From Muraenolepis orangiensis (Eukaryota > Chordata > Actinopteri > Gadiformes > Muraenolepididae), in assembly GCA_027704905.1 (NCBI GenBank), contig CM051020.1, forward strand, positions 10,636,323 to 10,700,322: DNA of 64,000 bases. The letters are read 5' to 3'. Under the pieces are notes generated by a model. It did no database searches, had not been told where the DNA came from, and was given only the letters and a program-made list of their open reading frames with translations. Position 1 is the stretch's first letter. Each line of letters starts with the position of its first letter. A program made the position numbers and the translations under genes. Positions 13,545 through 24,948 of this stretch are shown here, piece by piece.

Positions 13545-14847
13545 TTTATTTTATGCAGATGATGTGGTTCTGTACTACGACTGCTGCGATTTTTTTTTCT
13601 TCTTCTGCATATTGCTGCAGCTAAAAATATGGCAATATTTTTACTCGAGGCGCGTTTTTCTTTTTATTATTTTTGTAAAACGCTAAAACATGGAAACAAA
13701 GATAAACGGGATCGGTGGAGCCCCGTTCTATATGCCGGGATTCCACCAGTGTAACGCCACGACCGGGCGTGTGTGATCTTCCAAACCCAATCACTCACAC
13801 TCACACTTGTTGATCTTGGTTCCCCTCCTCCAGATGGATCATTCCCCGTTCCCGTGCGGCTGCACCAAGGACGGCTGTGGGAACATGGAGGGCCGCATCG
13901 AGTTCAACTCCACCCGCGTGCAGACGCACTACATCCACACCATCATGAAGCTGGAGCTGGAGAAGAAGCTGGAGGAGCACTCTGGCACCGAGGAGGACGA
14001 GGAGGAGGCCACGGCGGCCACCGGCCAGCACCCGGCCGCGTCGTCTTTCCCCGGTCACTCGGAGAACAGCTGCAGCAGCGACATGACGGACTCGTCTGAG
14101 TCGTCATCGTCGGACCACGGCGAGCGGCGGCGGCGGCGGCTCGGGGAGCAGCAGCAGCACCACCACCAGCTGTCCCTCGACATGGATGACCGGGGGTTGA
14201 GCCACATCCTCAGCTTCAGCGACCCGGACAACGAGACCTGCTGCTGGAGGAGCAGCAAGGTACCGACCGAGGAAGAAGAAGAAGAGGAGGAGGAGGAAGA
14301 GGAGAAGGACGCGGTCGGTAAAGACCGCCAGCGTCGGCAGCGGCGGCAGCAGCAGCCGTTCAGCGGCGCCGTCGACACGCCCGCCTCGTGCGTCGACGGG
14401 CTGTTGGACTCGGCGGACAGTTACCCGGACAATCAGGCCAAGGCCATCTCGGAACTGTTGGACGAGAACGCCAACCAGGGCAACACCCTGTTCCACGGGG
14501 GTTGCGTGCCGCGCACGCCCTCGCCGTCGTTCGACCGCTCGGCCAACTACGACATGGACCTCAGCCTCTCCTCGGAGTCGGACCTGGAGTTCTTCGACGG
14601 CTTCCCGTGCCTGGGGCCCAGTTCGCTCTACAACTCCCTGAAGGAGTACGAGCACATGGACAACTTCTTTCAGTTCCAGTTGCCCAGCTACCCCAGCCTC
14701 CCGCAGGCCGGCGACCCCGGGACCAGCCTCCTGGAGTCTCTGATCGGCCTCTCGGAGTCCGTCCCCGAACCACCCGTCACTTTTACCGACAATCAACTGT
14801 TGGAAGAAGCCATGAAGCTGTCTGTAATGGAATCTGTGAAAGTTTAA
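9734..14847 (+). CDS. csrnp1: CSRNP1, cysteine/serine-rich nuclear protein 1 (AXUD1), 4 coding exons
   Basis: The coding exons are 9734-9911, 12509-12774, 13159-13455 and 13834-14847. All have GT-AG borders and joined they give 584 codons plus stop (human CSRNP1 is about 589 aa). The N-terminus SGLLKRKFEEVDEE matches the family start. Exon 2 holds the conserved SILK...FPRCQGFTSVPSRGG block. Exons 3-4 carry the Cys-rich domain (about residues 224-262, CGCDC...CGC...CQMD...PCGC) followed by the RIEFN...RVQTHYIHTIMKLELE block. The C-terminal half is Ser- and Glu-rich with a poly-Glu run near residue 393, the DENAN motif and a terminal SVMESVKV resembling mammalian CSRNP1 and not CSRNP2/3. The start is the first ATG after the acceptor at 9715, with a G at -3. 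The family acts in the nucleus as a proposed sequence-specific transcription factor (AGAGTG-type sites), induced by axin, cytokines or stress. Which teleost paralog (a or b) cannot be decided here. Confidence 0.95.
9912..12508 (+). other. csrnp1: csrnp1 intron between coding exons 1 and 2
   Basis: Donor GTAAGT at 9912 and acceptor CACAG at 12508. The intron contains G-rich runs (10357-10376, 10619-10690), a (CA)n run at 11771-11799 and an L2-tail repeat at about 12115-12370. No other gene is seen. Confidence 0.85.
12115..12370 (-). repeat. L2-type LINE 3' tail fragment in csrnp1 intron
   Basis: It begins with the ATTCAAGATTC ... GCTTACTCCCC block shared by many repeats in this window. The middle has degenerated into ACTATACTATA-type repeats. 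Confidence 0.6.
12775..13158 (+). other. csrnp1: csrnp1 intron between coding exons 2 and 3
   Basis: Donor GTGAGC at 12775 and acceptor CCGCAG ending at 13158. It contains a second degenerate copy of the L2 tail (about 12905-13080) with the AATGCTTACTT...CCCGCAG core. Confidence 0.8.
13456..13833 (+). other. csrnp1: csrnp1 intron between coding exons 3 and 4
   Basis: Donor GTACGA at 13456 and acceptor CTCCAG ending at 13833. An (ATT)n run occupies 13511-13545. Nothing else is recognised. Confidence 0.85.
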
Positions 14848-17500
14848 CAAACAAAGGAAATGGGAAAAAAATTGGTCTGCCTAAAGAAAAATATGAGCTA
14901 AGGGGGGGGTGGGGGGGGGGCTGTACATGCACATAAGATGTCAGTGTAAACTTTACTTTATGTTGGTGGAAGCTGTGATATTTCCCCCCCCCCCCTCATG
15001 CCTGAATAATGTTTTGATTCCAGACTTGCCTTCTAAATGTAAGCAAAGCAGTGGAGAGATGGATCGCTGTGTGGATCGGCAGCTAGTGTTTCAGTGAAGA
15101 GTTAAAACAAAAGGAAAACACACACACACACACACACACACGCAATGCTCAATTTGACCAGCTTACCTGAGCCTTTGTAAACAAAAAGACAAAACAAGTG
15201 ATGTGCTTTCATTTCCTAGGAAAGCTTCTTATTTCACCAAACAAGCACCCCCCCCCCCACCCACCCCCCCCCCAAACAATTTTTTGCTGAGAAGGCGTCA
15301 ACCTTACTGGGACAAGGTTGGGGGAAACGTTGATGTGGCCGAATGTGAACCTCAGGGACATTTTTCTAGCTTTTGGAGGCAATATACGATGGCCCTTGCA
15401 GTGGTTGGGTATAGTTATTGCCTTTTTTGCATAGAAATCACCAGTGAAACTACAAGTCCAAGTCCTAACGGGACCACCACCCTTTTTCGGGGCTGGGTAA
15501 TGTGGTGCCATGCTCCTCCCATTGGGACACGCTCACTGCATTAAATCCACAGGACGGATTACTTTGTTATTGTTTTCCTGGCCCCTCCGCCCCCCTGCCC
15601 CGTAAGATTGACCTCTCAGAATCCTGTAGGGTACAGAGGTCCCCCTGCAAGGCTCCCAATCCGCACTTTACCTGAAAAATAGTTCTGTATTAAAAGAAAA
15701 AAACAGAAAGGCAACGTTTGGCTTCTATGGGGCGGGGTCGATGCAGCAGGAGAAACGCTCAATTATGAGCTGATTTATGACTCGGGGTCATTCGACTAAT
15801 TATCAAGAGGGCTTGACGGAAGAGGCTAGAACTATGAATATCTATCGTTTTTCTTTTTCTTTTCTTTCTTCTTTTTTTTAATATTTTGTTCTTTAAGTTA
15901 TTTTCTCCTTTTTTTAGGATTTCATTATATTTATTTTCCAATTAAAAAAGATAAAGAAAACTATACTTTCCATCCAAGCAGCACTGTGGTTCTGGTATTT
16001 CACCTCCGAGTGCGATCTCTTTAGCCTCCTTCCCCGTCCTGCCGTGGCCAGACACGAGGCCATCAGAAATAAGTATTTAATATCTATTCTATTCTTTTTC
16101 TTTCCTTTTTTATTATAATTTTATTTTTTTTGGTAACTTATTACGTCATCTATTTTATCCACTTTAGTAATTTAATTTTAATAGGATTTTTATTTTTTTT
16201 TAGCAATACAAATGGGGTTATTGTTATTGTGGACGAGAGGTTTATGGGATGTTGTTATCAGTCCACTACTGGCCCAGTGCTTCCTCTTGGACTGACTACT
16301 GTCCCCACCCCCCCCTCATTTAGCTGATTTACTAAATTATGGGCCGTTTATATTGCGGCATTAGATTAAAAAAAAAAAATGACACTAATATTTTGTACAA
16401 CTAATTTATGTAGTTCGACCACAGAATTCTAATCACTGACAAATTGATTATTTTATTACGAAAGTGAAAAACGAGTAATTTTCAATCTTGGGGAGAGAAA
16501 AAGAATGACCTTTGTAATATATGGAATTATAGAGAATTGTATTGTACCTAATGAAGGCAGTTGCTGTCTAACCATTCTTCGAGTATTTCCATTGCCATTT
16601 TTACTGGTGAAATATCCATGGAAAAGAAAAATGCCACTGAAACTAAATGAATTGCAAAGATCAATTTGATTGTACTCCTAATTTTCTTGGGAAGACGGTG
16701 ACTGGGCTCACAGTCACAACTTGTAAATGGAACATTTTAAATGGGCTTGTCTTTTTTAATTTTTTTTTAATTCTAGATAAAAACTGCATATATTATACAT
16801 TTTTTATCACGTGCGAAAAAAAACCCACACAAACTGACCCCAAAACGAACTGTTTCCAACGGTTTCCAACAGCAGGACCTTTCTGAAAGGTGACTGCTGT
16901 TTCGGGCCACTAGGGGGGGTAGTTGTTGTACATACCTGTGCCCCCCCGTCCCCCGTCCCCTTTATACAACTGTTTCTACAGTCACCCTGGACCCTTTAGG
17001 AGTCGTGCATGCAGGTCCCATTTGTTTAAAGTTATTCCGATTTATTGTATACTTTTTTTTTTTTTTTTTTTTTTTTTGAAAAACGTGCAAACTTGCACAT
17101 TGGAAATGTATTACTCACTATTTGCCTTTTTTTCTTATTTTTTAATTGTGAATTATGTTCTTAATGCCATGAAGAGGGCACTGCATTTTTTTTTTGCAAG
17201 TAAACTTTTGTTTGTCTTGTATTTAAAAAAAACAAACAAACATCAACTTTCATGAAGACATGGCAGCAGTTGGTATTAATGTATTGTATTACACTTATTT
17301 TTATTTTTATTTTTCAATGAATGTGTCTTATTTTTTGCTTTTGTGTTGTACATATTTCAGCTTGAACGGTACGACAGAGCAAAGTCAGCTGCTTTATTTT
17401 GACATAGTCACTCTTTAACCTGCCATTCAAAAACGTGTTCTTTCATCCAAGCCATGTTGACAGCTTGTCCCTCCAAATAAAAAAACAAGTTTCTTAATTT
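14848..17500 (+). other. csrnp1: csrnp1 3' UTR (inferred)
   Basis: AT-rich, non-coding sequence downstream of the TAA at 14845, with several ATTTA pentamers, poly-T/A runs and a (CA)n at 15120-15142. The best poly(A) signal is AATAAA at 17476-17481. Bases 15287-16244 recur in reverse orientation at 58806-59762. The 3' end is inferred from the signal alone, and a shorter transcript is possible. Confidence 0.5.
17476..17481 (+). terminator. csrnp1: candidate poly(A) signal for csrnp1
   Basis: Canonical AATAAA in an AT-rich context 2.6 kb after the stop codon, followed by T-rich sequence. Confidence 0.45.
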
Positions 17501-19403
17501 CTCGATTCTGTGTGATTTCTTGTGATTTCTAAAAATATATGTCTATACTCAAGTAAAAGTACAGTAACTCCCATAAAAAAATATCAAGTATAAGTGAAAA
17601 TTAAGTTTGAGAACTATAGTAAAAGTAAAAAAGGAATGGTTAATAAATGGACTTATGACTCTTACCTACCTTTGTTGAATGCCCTTTTGTAAGTCGCTTT
17701 GGATATAAAAGTGTCTGCTAAATTAATGTTTTTGTTTGTTTAATGTTAAATGTAATTTAAATTACTCAAACTACACGTTTCTTTCCATTTCAATATAGTT
17801 GGTTTGTGGGTCTAGTGCAAAAACCATGAAAAAAGAGCACTCGTTTTGAAACTTTTTTTTAGGCTAATCCAACAATTTAGGATAGCAAATGAGATATCTC
17901 CCACTCGCTCTACATCTCTTCCCCTCTACGAAAGATGTTCCTGATGACTAATATCCCTGACGCTTTGTGAACCACTAGTCGACTAGTCTTAAAAATAAAA
18001 ATAAAATGCGTAGAGATCAAGATCAAGGGTCAAGGTTAGATTCAAGATTTTTTTTTGCCAAAGTACAATGTATTACAAGTACAATGGTACAATGCGTATT
18101 CCTGTGACTGATAGATGATATATACATGTTTGTAAAAAAACATTTAAATAGCATCTTAAAGTGCCAGTAGTGCAGCAGCATCATGAATACAGTGCAGTGC
18201 TGAACAGTGCAGTAACTGTAATGAGTCCAGAACGTCCAGCAAAAGTATGATAGTGTAATGTTATATGGATGGCAATGTTATATATGGTTGGATATGGTTC
18301 TTCTATGGAATATGGGGTTCTATTGGGGTTCATTTATCGGAATGTTTTTCTCTATAGGGTTTGGTTACGGTTTCCTATTAGGGTTCTGTTTTGGGGTTTG
18401 GTTTTGGCTTCTAAGGTTTGCTTTTAGGATTTCCTATTGGGGTAGTTTTTCAGATTTTGTTCTCCTTCTAGGTTTGGCTCTGGGGTTATGGTTTCCTATT
18501 AGGGGTCATTTTTCATCAACATGTGCGTTACTTGTACCTCATTACTACCCATCACTACGAGAGACACATGATATCAATGGTGTGCTTGCCTTGCAACCAC
18601 ACAACATTCATGAAAATGTGTGCAGACTGGACCCAATTTGTGTTTAACTGACAATAAACAGTGTCTTCACAACCAGCATAGACGCTAGCTTGTTCTATAA
18701 TGATACATGAAGTAAATGATGTGATGTAAAACGGACTTACTTAGCTACCACTGTGAAGAGAATCTGGAAAGAATGTAGAAAATGGCGTTAGGAATGCCAG
18801 CAATGTAGCCGTGCTACTAAAAGGACACGACTGTTTCATTTGAACCCCAAGCAATGCTGCCCCCCCGTGGTTCAAATAATAACAGCAGGCAAAATCGATA
18901 GGATTGTTTATATCAGACACTCAGCAGCAGTCAGGAACATGGTTTCAAACATATAACAAGTGTATTAACTGAGATAAATGTGGAAAAAGTTACCATTTTA
19001 ACATGGCCTAAAGCTGGGCATGTTCTCCTTCAGCATAGTTAGTATGGGGGGCGTGCCAGAGCACCAAAGTTTCGTTTGATAACTTTACCAATTATGACTA
19101 CACTGGCTGAACACAACACACCAATATCCACTATATCCACAATAACCCTATTAAGTGCAATGCCTAATAACCTACATACCATTACATCTGTCATTTAGCA
19201 GGTGTTCATGCCAGGTGGTCTCAAACTTTTTAGGTTCGAGATTAATTGCACTATGGTAAACTGTCTACAGTCAATGTAGACTAGTCGAGACCCATCAAAA
19301 CGCGTATCTGTCCCCGCAGTCACTGTCCACCCTGTTGAGCTGTGTTTACTGTCCCTTAAAGAAAAAAACACATTTCTCAATGACATCACTCTCATGAGGG
19401 ACA
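17501..19403. other. non-coding DNA present only in the left arm
   Basis: No gene is seen. It contains a dispersed fish-repeat tail (GTAAGTCGCTTTGGAT..., about 17689-17725) that also occurs at 58127-58158. An L2 tail lies at 18040-18280, followed by a degenerate GGGTTC/TTCCTATTAGGG repeat to about 18510. A long open frame at 18258-18647 is made of that repeat and is not credible as a gene. Confidence 0.6.
18040..18280 (-). repeat. L2-type LINE 3' tail
   Basis: It shares the ATTCAAGATTT start, the AGTGCCAGTAGTGCAGCAGC core and the AACTGTAATGAGTCCAGAA block with the other tails listed here. Confidence 0.75.
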
Positions 19404-19881
19404 TCACATCAGTGGAGGGAAATTCAAATGTGGTAAGCTGTAGGATTTTCTACCTATCTTCTAACTATCTGATGTTGATGTTTTTATTATAGGCCTATTA
19501 GGCCTAAGTATTGAGAAGATCAATCAAATTTTATAATTATTACAAAAAGGGTTTGTAATAATGTGTACAATCAAGTGTCAATCAAGTATTCAAGGTCATG
19601 CTAGCCAATATGCTAACAAAGGCTCAACATGTCCACCCTGTTTGTGTCCACCCTTTTAGCCTTATTCAACTAACAGGGTGGACATATATATAGTAATGTT
19701 GACTTATAACAAGATGTGTTACCATGTAGGCAGTGTTCCCTATATGCATTCAATAGCAGCATTTGTTTAAATATGTATTTTTTATATTTATATGCATTTG
19801 TTTGTTTAGGGTATCAATGAAGTCGGTGTGGGAGAGAAAAGGGCAAGGAGGAAGAAATGGAGGGAGGTAAAGAAAGCAGCC

Positions 19882-19924
19882 AGGGTTAGGGTTAGGGTTA
19901 GGGTTAGGAGTTAGGTAGGGTTAG
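19882..19924 (+). repeat. interstitial telomeric repeat, (TTAGGG)n short tract in L arm
   Basis: About four TTAGGG units followed by degenerate units (GGAGTTAGGTAGGGTTAG). The R-arm counterpart at 57512-57726 is about five times longer. Confidence 0.9.
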
Positions 19925-20340
19925 CAGAGCCTGAACAGTATCCAGAGCCTGGGAATCAGGGAACACTCCCCCTGCAACTCCAGAGATTCAGGAGCTCTTC
20001 TTTGTCAGTGAAGATGAAGTTGAAGCAAAAACAGCCTGCTTTGTTGTCAGTTGACAGACAGGGCTCTCTATATATTGATTGTTGTTGTGATTGAACATTT
20101 TGAATATTATATCTGATACTACTGTATATCATCTCTTCTGGCCTCAGATCCCTGCTGTGACTCTAGGGCACAATGAGGACGCACCAGGTAATCAGCCTCT
20201 TACCTGGGCAAATCAAGTACAGGGACATCAGCGGTTTCTGTCAGAGGCGGGATGGTCACCTGGATTGTGCCTTTGTGCCTTTGAACGAGTGTTCTACCGG
20301 ATGAGTTCCAGTGACACCCCCAACGCAGAACAGAGAGACC

Positions 20341-20399
20341 CCAATCACAAAGCATAACTGTCTATACGTTGACTGTAGACAGTTATACGTTGTGATTGG
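20341..20399. repeat. 59-bp palindrome (L arm)
   Basis: CCAATCACAA at one end and TTGTGATTGG at the other close an almost perfect hairpin with TAACTGTCTA / TAGACAGTTA inside. The R-arm copy is at 56869-56927. Confidence 0.8.
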
Positions 20400-20499
20400 T
20401 TTAGAGTCTACAGTCAACCTAGACTCTTGACTAATCAGAACACGGAACTGTCGGTATGGTTGTCGGTATGGTTGCTGGCACACTGTAGGCTATCATCAT

Positions 20500-20870
20500 C
20501 ATCTGCAGACTACGGTCCTGACCAGTTGGGTCACTGTGTGTTACGGCAACACCATTACTGCACAGGACAAGAAAGCCATCCAGAAGGTCGTGAGGAAGGC
20601 AGAAATATCATCGGGTGTGCACTTCCATGCATTGAGGAGATCTGTAGGGCCAGATGTGACAGTTGTTATCCACAGGCAGTGCGCCTACTGAACTGCTAGG
20701 AGTGCTGCCACTATCACAACCTTGTCATCCATATTACGTTACACTGTCATGCACTATCATACTTTTGCTTGACTTTCTGGACTCATTACAGTTACTGCGC
20801 TGTATTCAAGTTCCTGCTGCACTACTGCCACTTGCCAATACATTTCGCACAATTCAACATTTGCTAATTT
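20500..20870 (+). pseudogene. L2-type LINE, C-terminal ORF fragment plus 3' tail (L arm)
   Basis: The frame near 20512-20640 encodes LTSWVTVCYGNTITAQDKKA, typical of the segment after the reverse transcriptase of L2-type ORF2 proteins. It is followed by PQAVRLLNC and the conserved non-coding tail. It is broken and truncated at the 5' end. Confidence 0.75.
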
Positions 20871-21241
20871 AGCGTTGTAACAACAGAGCGTCTGTAAAAG
20901 ATTAAGGAGCTACTTGATGAGTAGTCTGTCTCTGTTTTACCTCAGTGAAATATAATCTTGTGCTTGTATAACTTGAACTTGGTCTCAACATAAATAAATG
21001 ATATAAGTAATTAATATATTATAATAATAATAATCCTGTTGCTGTATGTGAACTGTGTGTGAACTGAGGGTAAAAGTGCAGCGCTGTGGATGAAAGGGTG
21101 TCAAGGTGGCCCTTGTCACAGCTGGAATCCAAAGCAATGACAATACATTTGACGTCAAGGCATTGATTTTCGATTGTAGACTTTTAACCGAACGCATTGT
21201 GGTAGACAACGGTCTTCTGCAGTGCGATTGGTGTAACTACA

Positions 21242-22365
21242 TGTAGCAGGAACACTGGGTTCAGGTAACTGTCCCACACTCATCTATAGGCCCTGAACTC
21301 ACCATCACCTAAAGTAGGTCAACTCCTCCCCCAGAGCCAACCCCTAATTAACTCAGGGGTATTTAAGGCACCTGTGGCATCATGGCAGCCTTTGATTCAT
21401 TTGCTGTCTGCCTGTTGCCACATGGTCACCTTAAGGGTAGGTAAGTTGTCAGATACTGGATGTCATGTTGATCAACAGCTTAATATTACTCATGTGCATC
21501 TTATATTAGCACTGAACTACATTAATTTGTATTAGCCTACTGTCAGCTTGTATCCTGGTCCACCTGGTGTTCCTTTGGCCAAATGTGATGCCTGAAGTCC
21601 TGTTAACCTGGAGGGATGTGTGTTGTTCCTTAGTACCTTAGTATTAATCATACTGAGTAGTGGTAAGTTTATAATTACCTAAGTTAAAATATTTAAATGT
21701 ATACTTTTGTATTGTAATCTAATGTACAATGTGTTTCCCTATTAGGTGGTATCAGCTGCTGTTTTGCTATAGTTAGGTTTTGCGGTCTTATATTTAGGAT
21801 TTTAGTGTATTTTACTGTTTGCTCGTTTGGACCAACTGGATAATTGTTTCTTCTGCTTTATACTCATTTGTTGTTTCTTTGCCCCTTGTAGTGGAGTTGG
21901 AGCCAGCTAGTGGTGGAGGCTAGGCACACAGTCTAATTCCCTTCACGACTTGTAGTGGTAGGAGCACTGGGACACAGTTTGTAATGAGTTTTGATTTGCA
22001 GTGAGTTTTAGTTTACAGTGAGCACCGATGGTGGGTAAGTGGGACACAGCCCTGTTAGACTGCCTCCCCCTGGCTGGCATCTGCCCACTCCCCTTTTCCC
22101 CTCATTGATTTTAGTCATTTGTTATATAAAGTGTTTTTATCAAGAATGAACAAATCCATGTGATTGACATAATGAAATAAACTGTTAAACAGTTTCCTTA
22201 TAAATTGAACCACGTCTCTGTCTTGTGTCAGTCACGAACTTGTAGAGCCTTCTTAGTTCTGAGGTGTAAATTAAATATCTCCTGCGGCGAAACTCCCCAG
22301 GTGGCGTTGTCAGGCATTTTGGTATTTGGGTGGCTCTGCCTTTAGAAAACAACCACCCCGCCACA
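21242..22365 (+). mobile_element. solo LTR, 1124 bp, with TACA target duplication
   Basis: The element begins TGTAGCAGG and ends CCGCCACA (TGT...ACA termini). It is flanked by TACA at 21238-21241 and 22366-22369. The other arm has a single uninterrupted TACA-containing sequence at the same place (near 55695), so this is a true insertion. Inside are a TATTTAA box near 21359 and an AATAAA near 22176, consistent with LTR promoter and poly(A) functions. No internal gag/pol sequence is present. The short target duplication fits an ERV- or Gypsy-type element; the family is not assigned. Confidence 0.75.
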
Positions 22366-22664
22366 TACACGATTGGTGTAACTTAAAACACAACCTAACA
22401 GCAAAAGTTGTAGTTGTATCTTTGTTGTTTCCCCACCATGCATTGCATGCATTCTTCTTCTGGGGTTTCTGGTAGTTGTCAAACGTGTCAAAGCACATCA
22501 CTGTGCCCTGCAGGACGGTTGAGGAATTACACCAACCACTATCACACACACACACACAGGTACAGCATAAGCATAGCAGCGACAATTAGATATCAACGAC
22601 GGACCACCAACCACAGTTATCAGGGCTAAGCAGCTGATACAATCATTTATCTTCACAGGTTAAT

Positions 22665-22828
22665 CAGGGGAGAGCGCGAACGCAGTCCCCCACTACCAGA
22701 AATTATGCAGTCGAGATTCCCACATTTGGGGAATTCGCACGGGTCAGTACAGCCGGAGTGCAATGGCTGAGCCTCGCCCTGGGTGAACCACCTTCATGAT
22801 CATGGTATCTCCCCTGCCAGGTAAGTAT
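22665..22828 (-). ncRNA. U1 spliceosomal snRNA (L arm)
   Basis: The 164-nt sequence has the same length as human U1 and begins ATACTTACCTGGCAGGGGAG, which contains the 5'-splice-site-pairing segment. It has the U1-70K loop GATCATGAAGG, the U1A loop ATTGCACTCC, an Sm site AATTTCTGG and the 3' stem ending CTCCCCTG. A PSE-like element with a CACCATGAC core lies about 42-60 bp upstream (22870-22888 on the opposite strand). Sequence and flank are intact, so the gene may be active. RNU1-type copies are usually multigene, so no individual symbol is given. It pairs the 5' splice site in the major spliceosome. Confidence 0.93.
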
Positions 22829-22869
22829 GAGTTGTACACGTCACTCGTGCTGAGGTGACTCTCCCACAT

Positions 22870-22888
22870 AAGAGTCTACGTCATGGTG
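22870..22888 (-). promoter_or_regulatory. PSE-like element of U1 gene (L arm)
   Basis: CACCATGACGTAGAC on the - strand sits at about -42 to -60 from the U1 start, the usual position of the snRNA proximal sequence element bound by SNAPc. The match is by eye only. Confidence 0.45.
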
Positions 22889-23599
22889 TCTATACATGTA
22901 CAACATGACAAGAATGCGTTGGCTAACTAACTCAAATCAGTATTCGGATATCTGTATCCCCAAGATACAAAACATAACGTCGTAGCAAAAATAATGAAAA
23001 TAGTATCTTTGTTGTTTCCCCATCATGCATCGCTACACTCTTCTTCTGGGGTTTCTGGTAAAAAATAAACATATCGAGGCACACCACTGCTTCCTGCAGG
23101 ACTGTTGAGGAACTACACCAAACCCCATGTCATACATACAGCAAGTACAGCACAGTGACGCATAGGAGCCCAAATTATATGAATCGCATAACCAGCTCAA
23201 CAGTTTAGTACACAGGAAATCATCAGTGGTGAAGCGTCAGGGCCTTCAAGGTATTCAGAGAAGACCCTGGAACTCTCAGATGAAACAAAAAATAATAATC
23301 TAATTAATTGTATTAATAAAATTGAATACAATTTAAATAAAATGAATAAATGAGAATCGTATCTGTGTTGTTGATCTGTTATATTACAGTTTTACGTTGA
23401 TTTGTTTATCTTTCTCGGTCCATGCATTTGAGTGGTTTTGTGTTGCAACCAATCAGATATTTTTCTGGGTTGCTGGGAAGAATATCCTTCAACCAAAGTA
23501 TTCCCGCATGCTTTGGCCCTTAGACTGAATGAGAGTGTACGTTTGGATTGACAATTTGATCAACCAATCATATAGTGATTTGTAGCCAATGGACGTATT

Positions 23600-24010
23600 C
23601 TTTCAGATTTCCCCACAGGTCCATATTGCGCTAGAAGGTATACTGGCTCGAGGCAGAGGATCTAGCGTAACGTTGTTTTTTTACGTCAAAATGGCAACCG
23701 GTGAAGATGATGTTGTTGCGGAATTTGTTAGTACCCTTTTCAAGACGACCATTCAGTGAAAAGATGGACATTATAAAAAAGTTTTAACGATCCCGCCACC
23801 ACTGCATCTGTGGAAAGGACATTGTCTGCCCTCAAATGGATAAAAACATATGAAGGAACAGAACAGGACATTTCCGACTCACTGCATTAGCTTCCATAGC
23901 TATTGAAAGGCAACTTCTTTTGGATCTGAAAAGCAGTGATCAGCGGTTATCGAAACATTCATCCAGAAGGATAGGAGAATGGATTTGGTCTTTAAGTGAA
24001 CATCATTGGT
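23600..24010 (+). pseudogene. hAT transposase C-terminal remnant (ZMYM1-like), L arm
   Basis: A frame near 23788-23900 reads TTASVERTLSALKWIKTY, the hAT dimerisation-domain signature, followed after a frameshift by SIAIERQLLLDLKSSD. Upstream, ATGGCAACCGG starts a short frame MATGEDDVVAEFV. Stops and frameshifts interrupt it. The R-arm copy is at about 54040-54440. Confidence 0.65.
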
Positions 24011-24178
24011 GAGTGAGACTAATTAGTCTTTGCTGGTTTTGTCTGTGTTGCGTCTCGTTGAGCTGGTTGTTGCATTTTGTTTCCACACAATTGTTGACTG
24101 ATTAATTAATGGCTGTCTTGAGTTTGTTAAGCATTGTTGTGCATTTAAATTGAGTTTTGACTTGATCTTTCTTTGCAT

Positions 24179-24548
24179 CGCTTTACGTGAAAAGACTTAA
24201 CCTAACTAAGAGTTACAAAACGGCGATCAATAAACACCAAATGTCTCTGGCATATGTCTTGTCATTAGCACTTTCACCTGTCAAAATATCTCAACTTAAA
24301 TCCTACCATTATGGACGTTATGTGACATTGAGTGTTTTCCTCTTTATTGAGCCAGTAAGGAAAAGTCTTAACACAGCTTTATGGGAGGAAAACACTTAAT
24401 GTAACATAACGTCTGTAATAGTAGGATTTATGTTTTGATATTTTGACAGGTGAAAGTGCTAATGACAAGACATATGCCAGAGACATTTGGCGATTATTGG
24501 TTGCTGTTTTGGAACTTTAAGTTACGTTAAGCCTTTTCGCGTTAAGCG
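24179..24548. mobile_element. palindromic MITE, about 370 bp (L arm)
   Basis: Nearly the whole element is an inverted repeat. The ends are CGCTTTACGTGAAAAGACTT and AAGCCTTTTCGCGTTAAGCG, and the arms share GTCTCTGGCATATGTCTTGT. It has no coding capacity beyond a spurious 70-codon frame. It is conserved in the R arm at 53500-53867. No clear target duplication is seen. Confidence 0.8.
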
Positions 24549-24593
24549 TTTTAGACTGTCCTTTTCATCGATAGCCTGTGTGTGGTGGTGTTG

Positions 24594-24948
24594 TGTTGGA
24601 CTGTTACTCTTATGACCCAACGAGACCAGCTAGCCAAATGTGCCAGAGAACCCAGAAAAAGAGACGGGACACCCAAAACAACGGATAATGTCTTTACTGA
24701 AAGATCCACATACTCAAAAACCACAGGGTAGGGTTGGATAGGTTACGAGGTATCGTCGACACGGGGAGATGGTCCAGAGGGTGGAATGCGGAGAGGGTCC
24801 TTGGAGTGGAGTGGGGGGGGAACACAGGTTCTCGAGTAGGAGGGAGCCATAAGCTTCTCAATGATCAAGCACCCAACGTCGGTCTTCGGCAGCCTTAAGA
24901 AGGGTAGATCACCAAGAGGGATTGGTTAGAGCGTGGGGGCACAACAGT
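24594..24948 (-). mobile_element. possible solo LTR (L arm)
   Basis: Read on the - strand, it begins TGTTGTGCCCCCACG and ends with a GGGTCATAAGAGTAACAG...CAACA segment preceded by CAGTAAAGACATT, a layout typical of an LTR with a late poly(A) signal. No target duplication could be defined. The R copy is at about 53102-53455 (+). Confidence 0.35.

Larger units (their letters stand above)
22405..23165. repeat. diverged direct repeats flanking the L-arm U1 gene
   Basis: A block of about 160 bp (about 22405-22570) recurs with divergence at about 22990-23165, on the other side of the U1 gene. Both contain GTATCTTTGTTGTTTCCCCA and CTTCTTCTGGGGTTTCTGGT. The same arrangement is in the R arm. It looks like the remnant of a tandem array unit. 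Confidence 0.65.

Noticed and set aside
14104..14850. 248-codon frame antisense to csrnp1 exon 4
   Set aside because: Shadow frame of a GC-rich coding exon; the + strand has the conserved protein.
18258..18647. 129-codon hydrophobic frame resembling a membrane protein
   Set aside because: Built from a degenerate GGGTT/TTCCTATTAGGG repeat; no counterpart in the other arm.
24594..24948. Firm LTR call with target duplication
   Set aside because: Layout suggests an LTR but no matching flanks could be defined, so kept only as a low-confidence feature.
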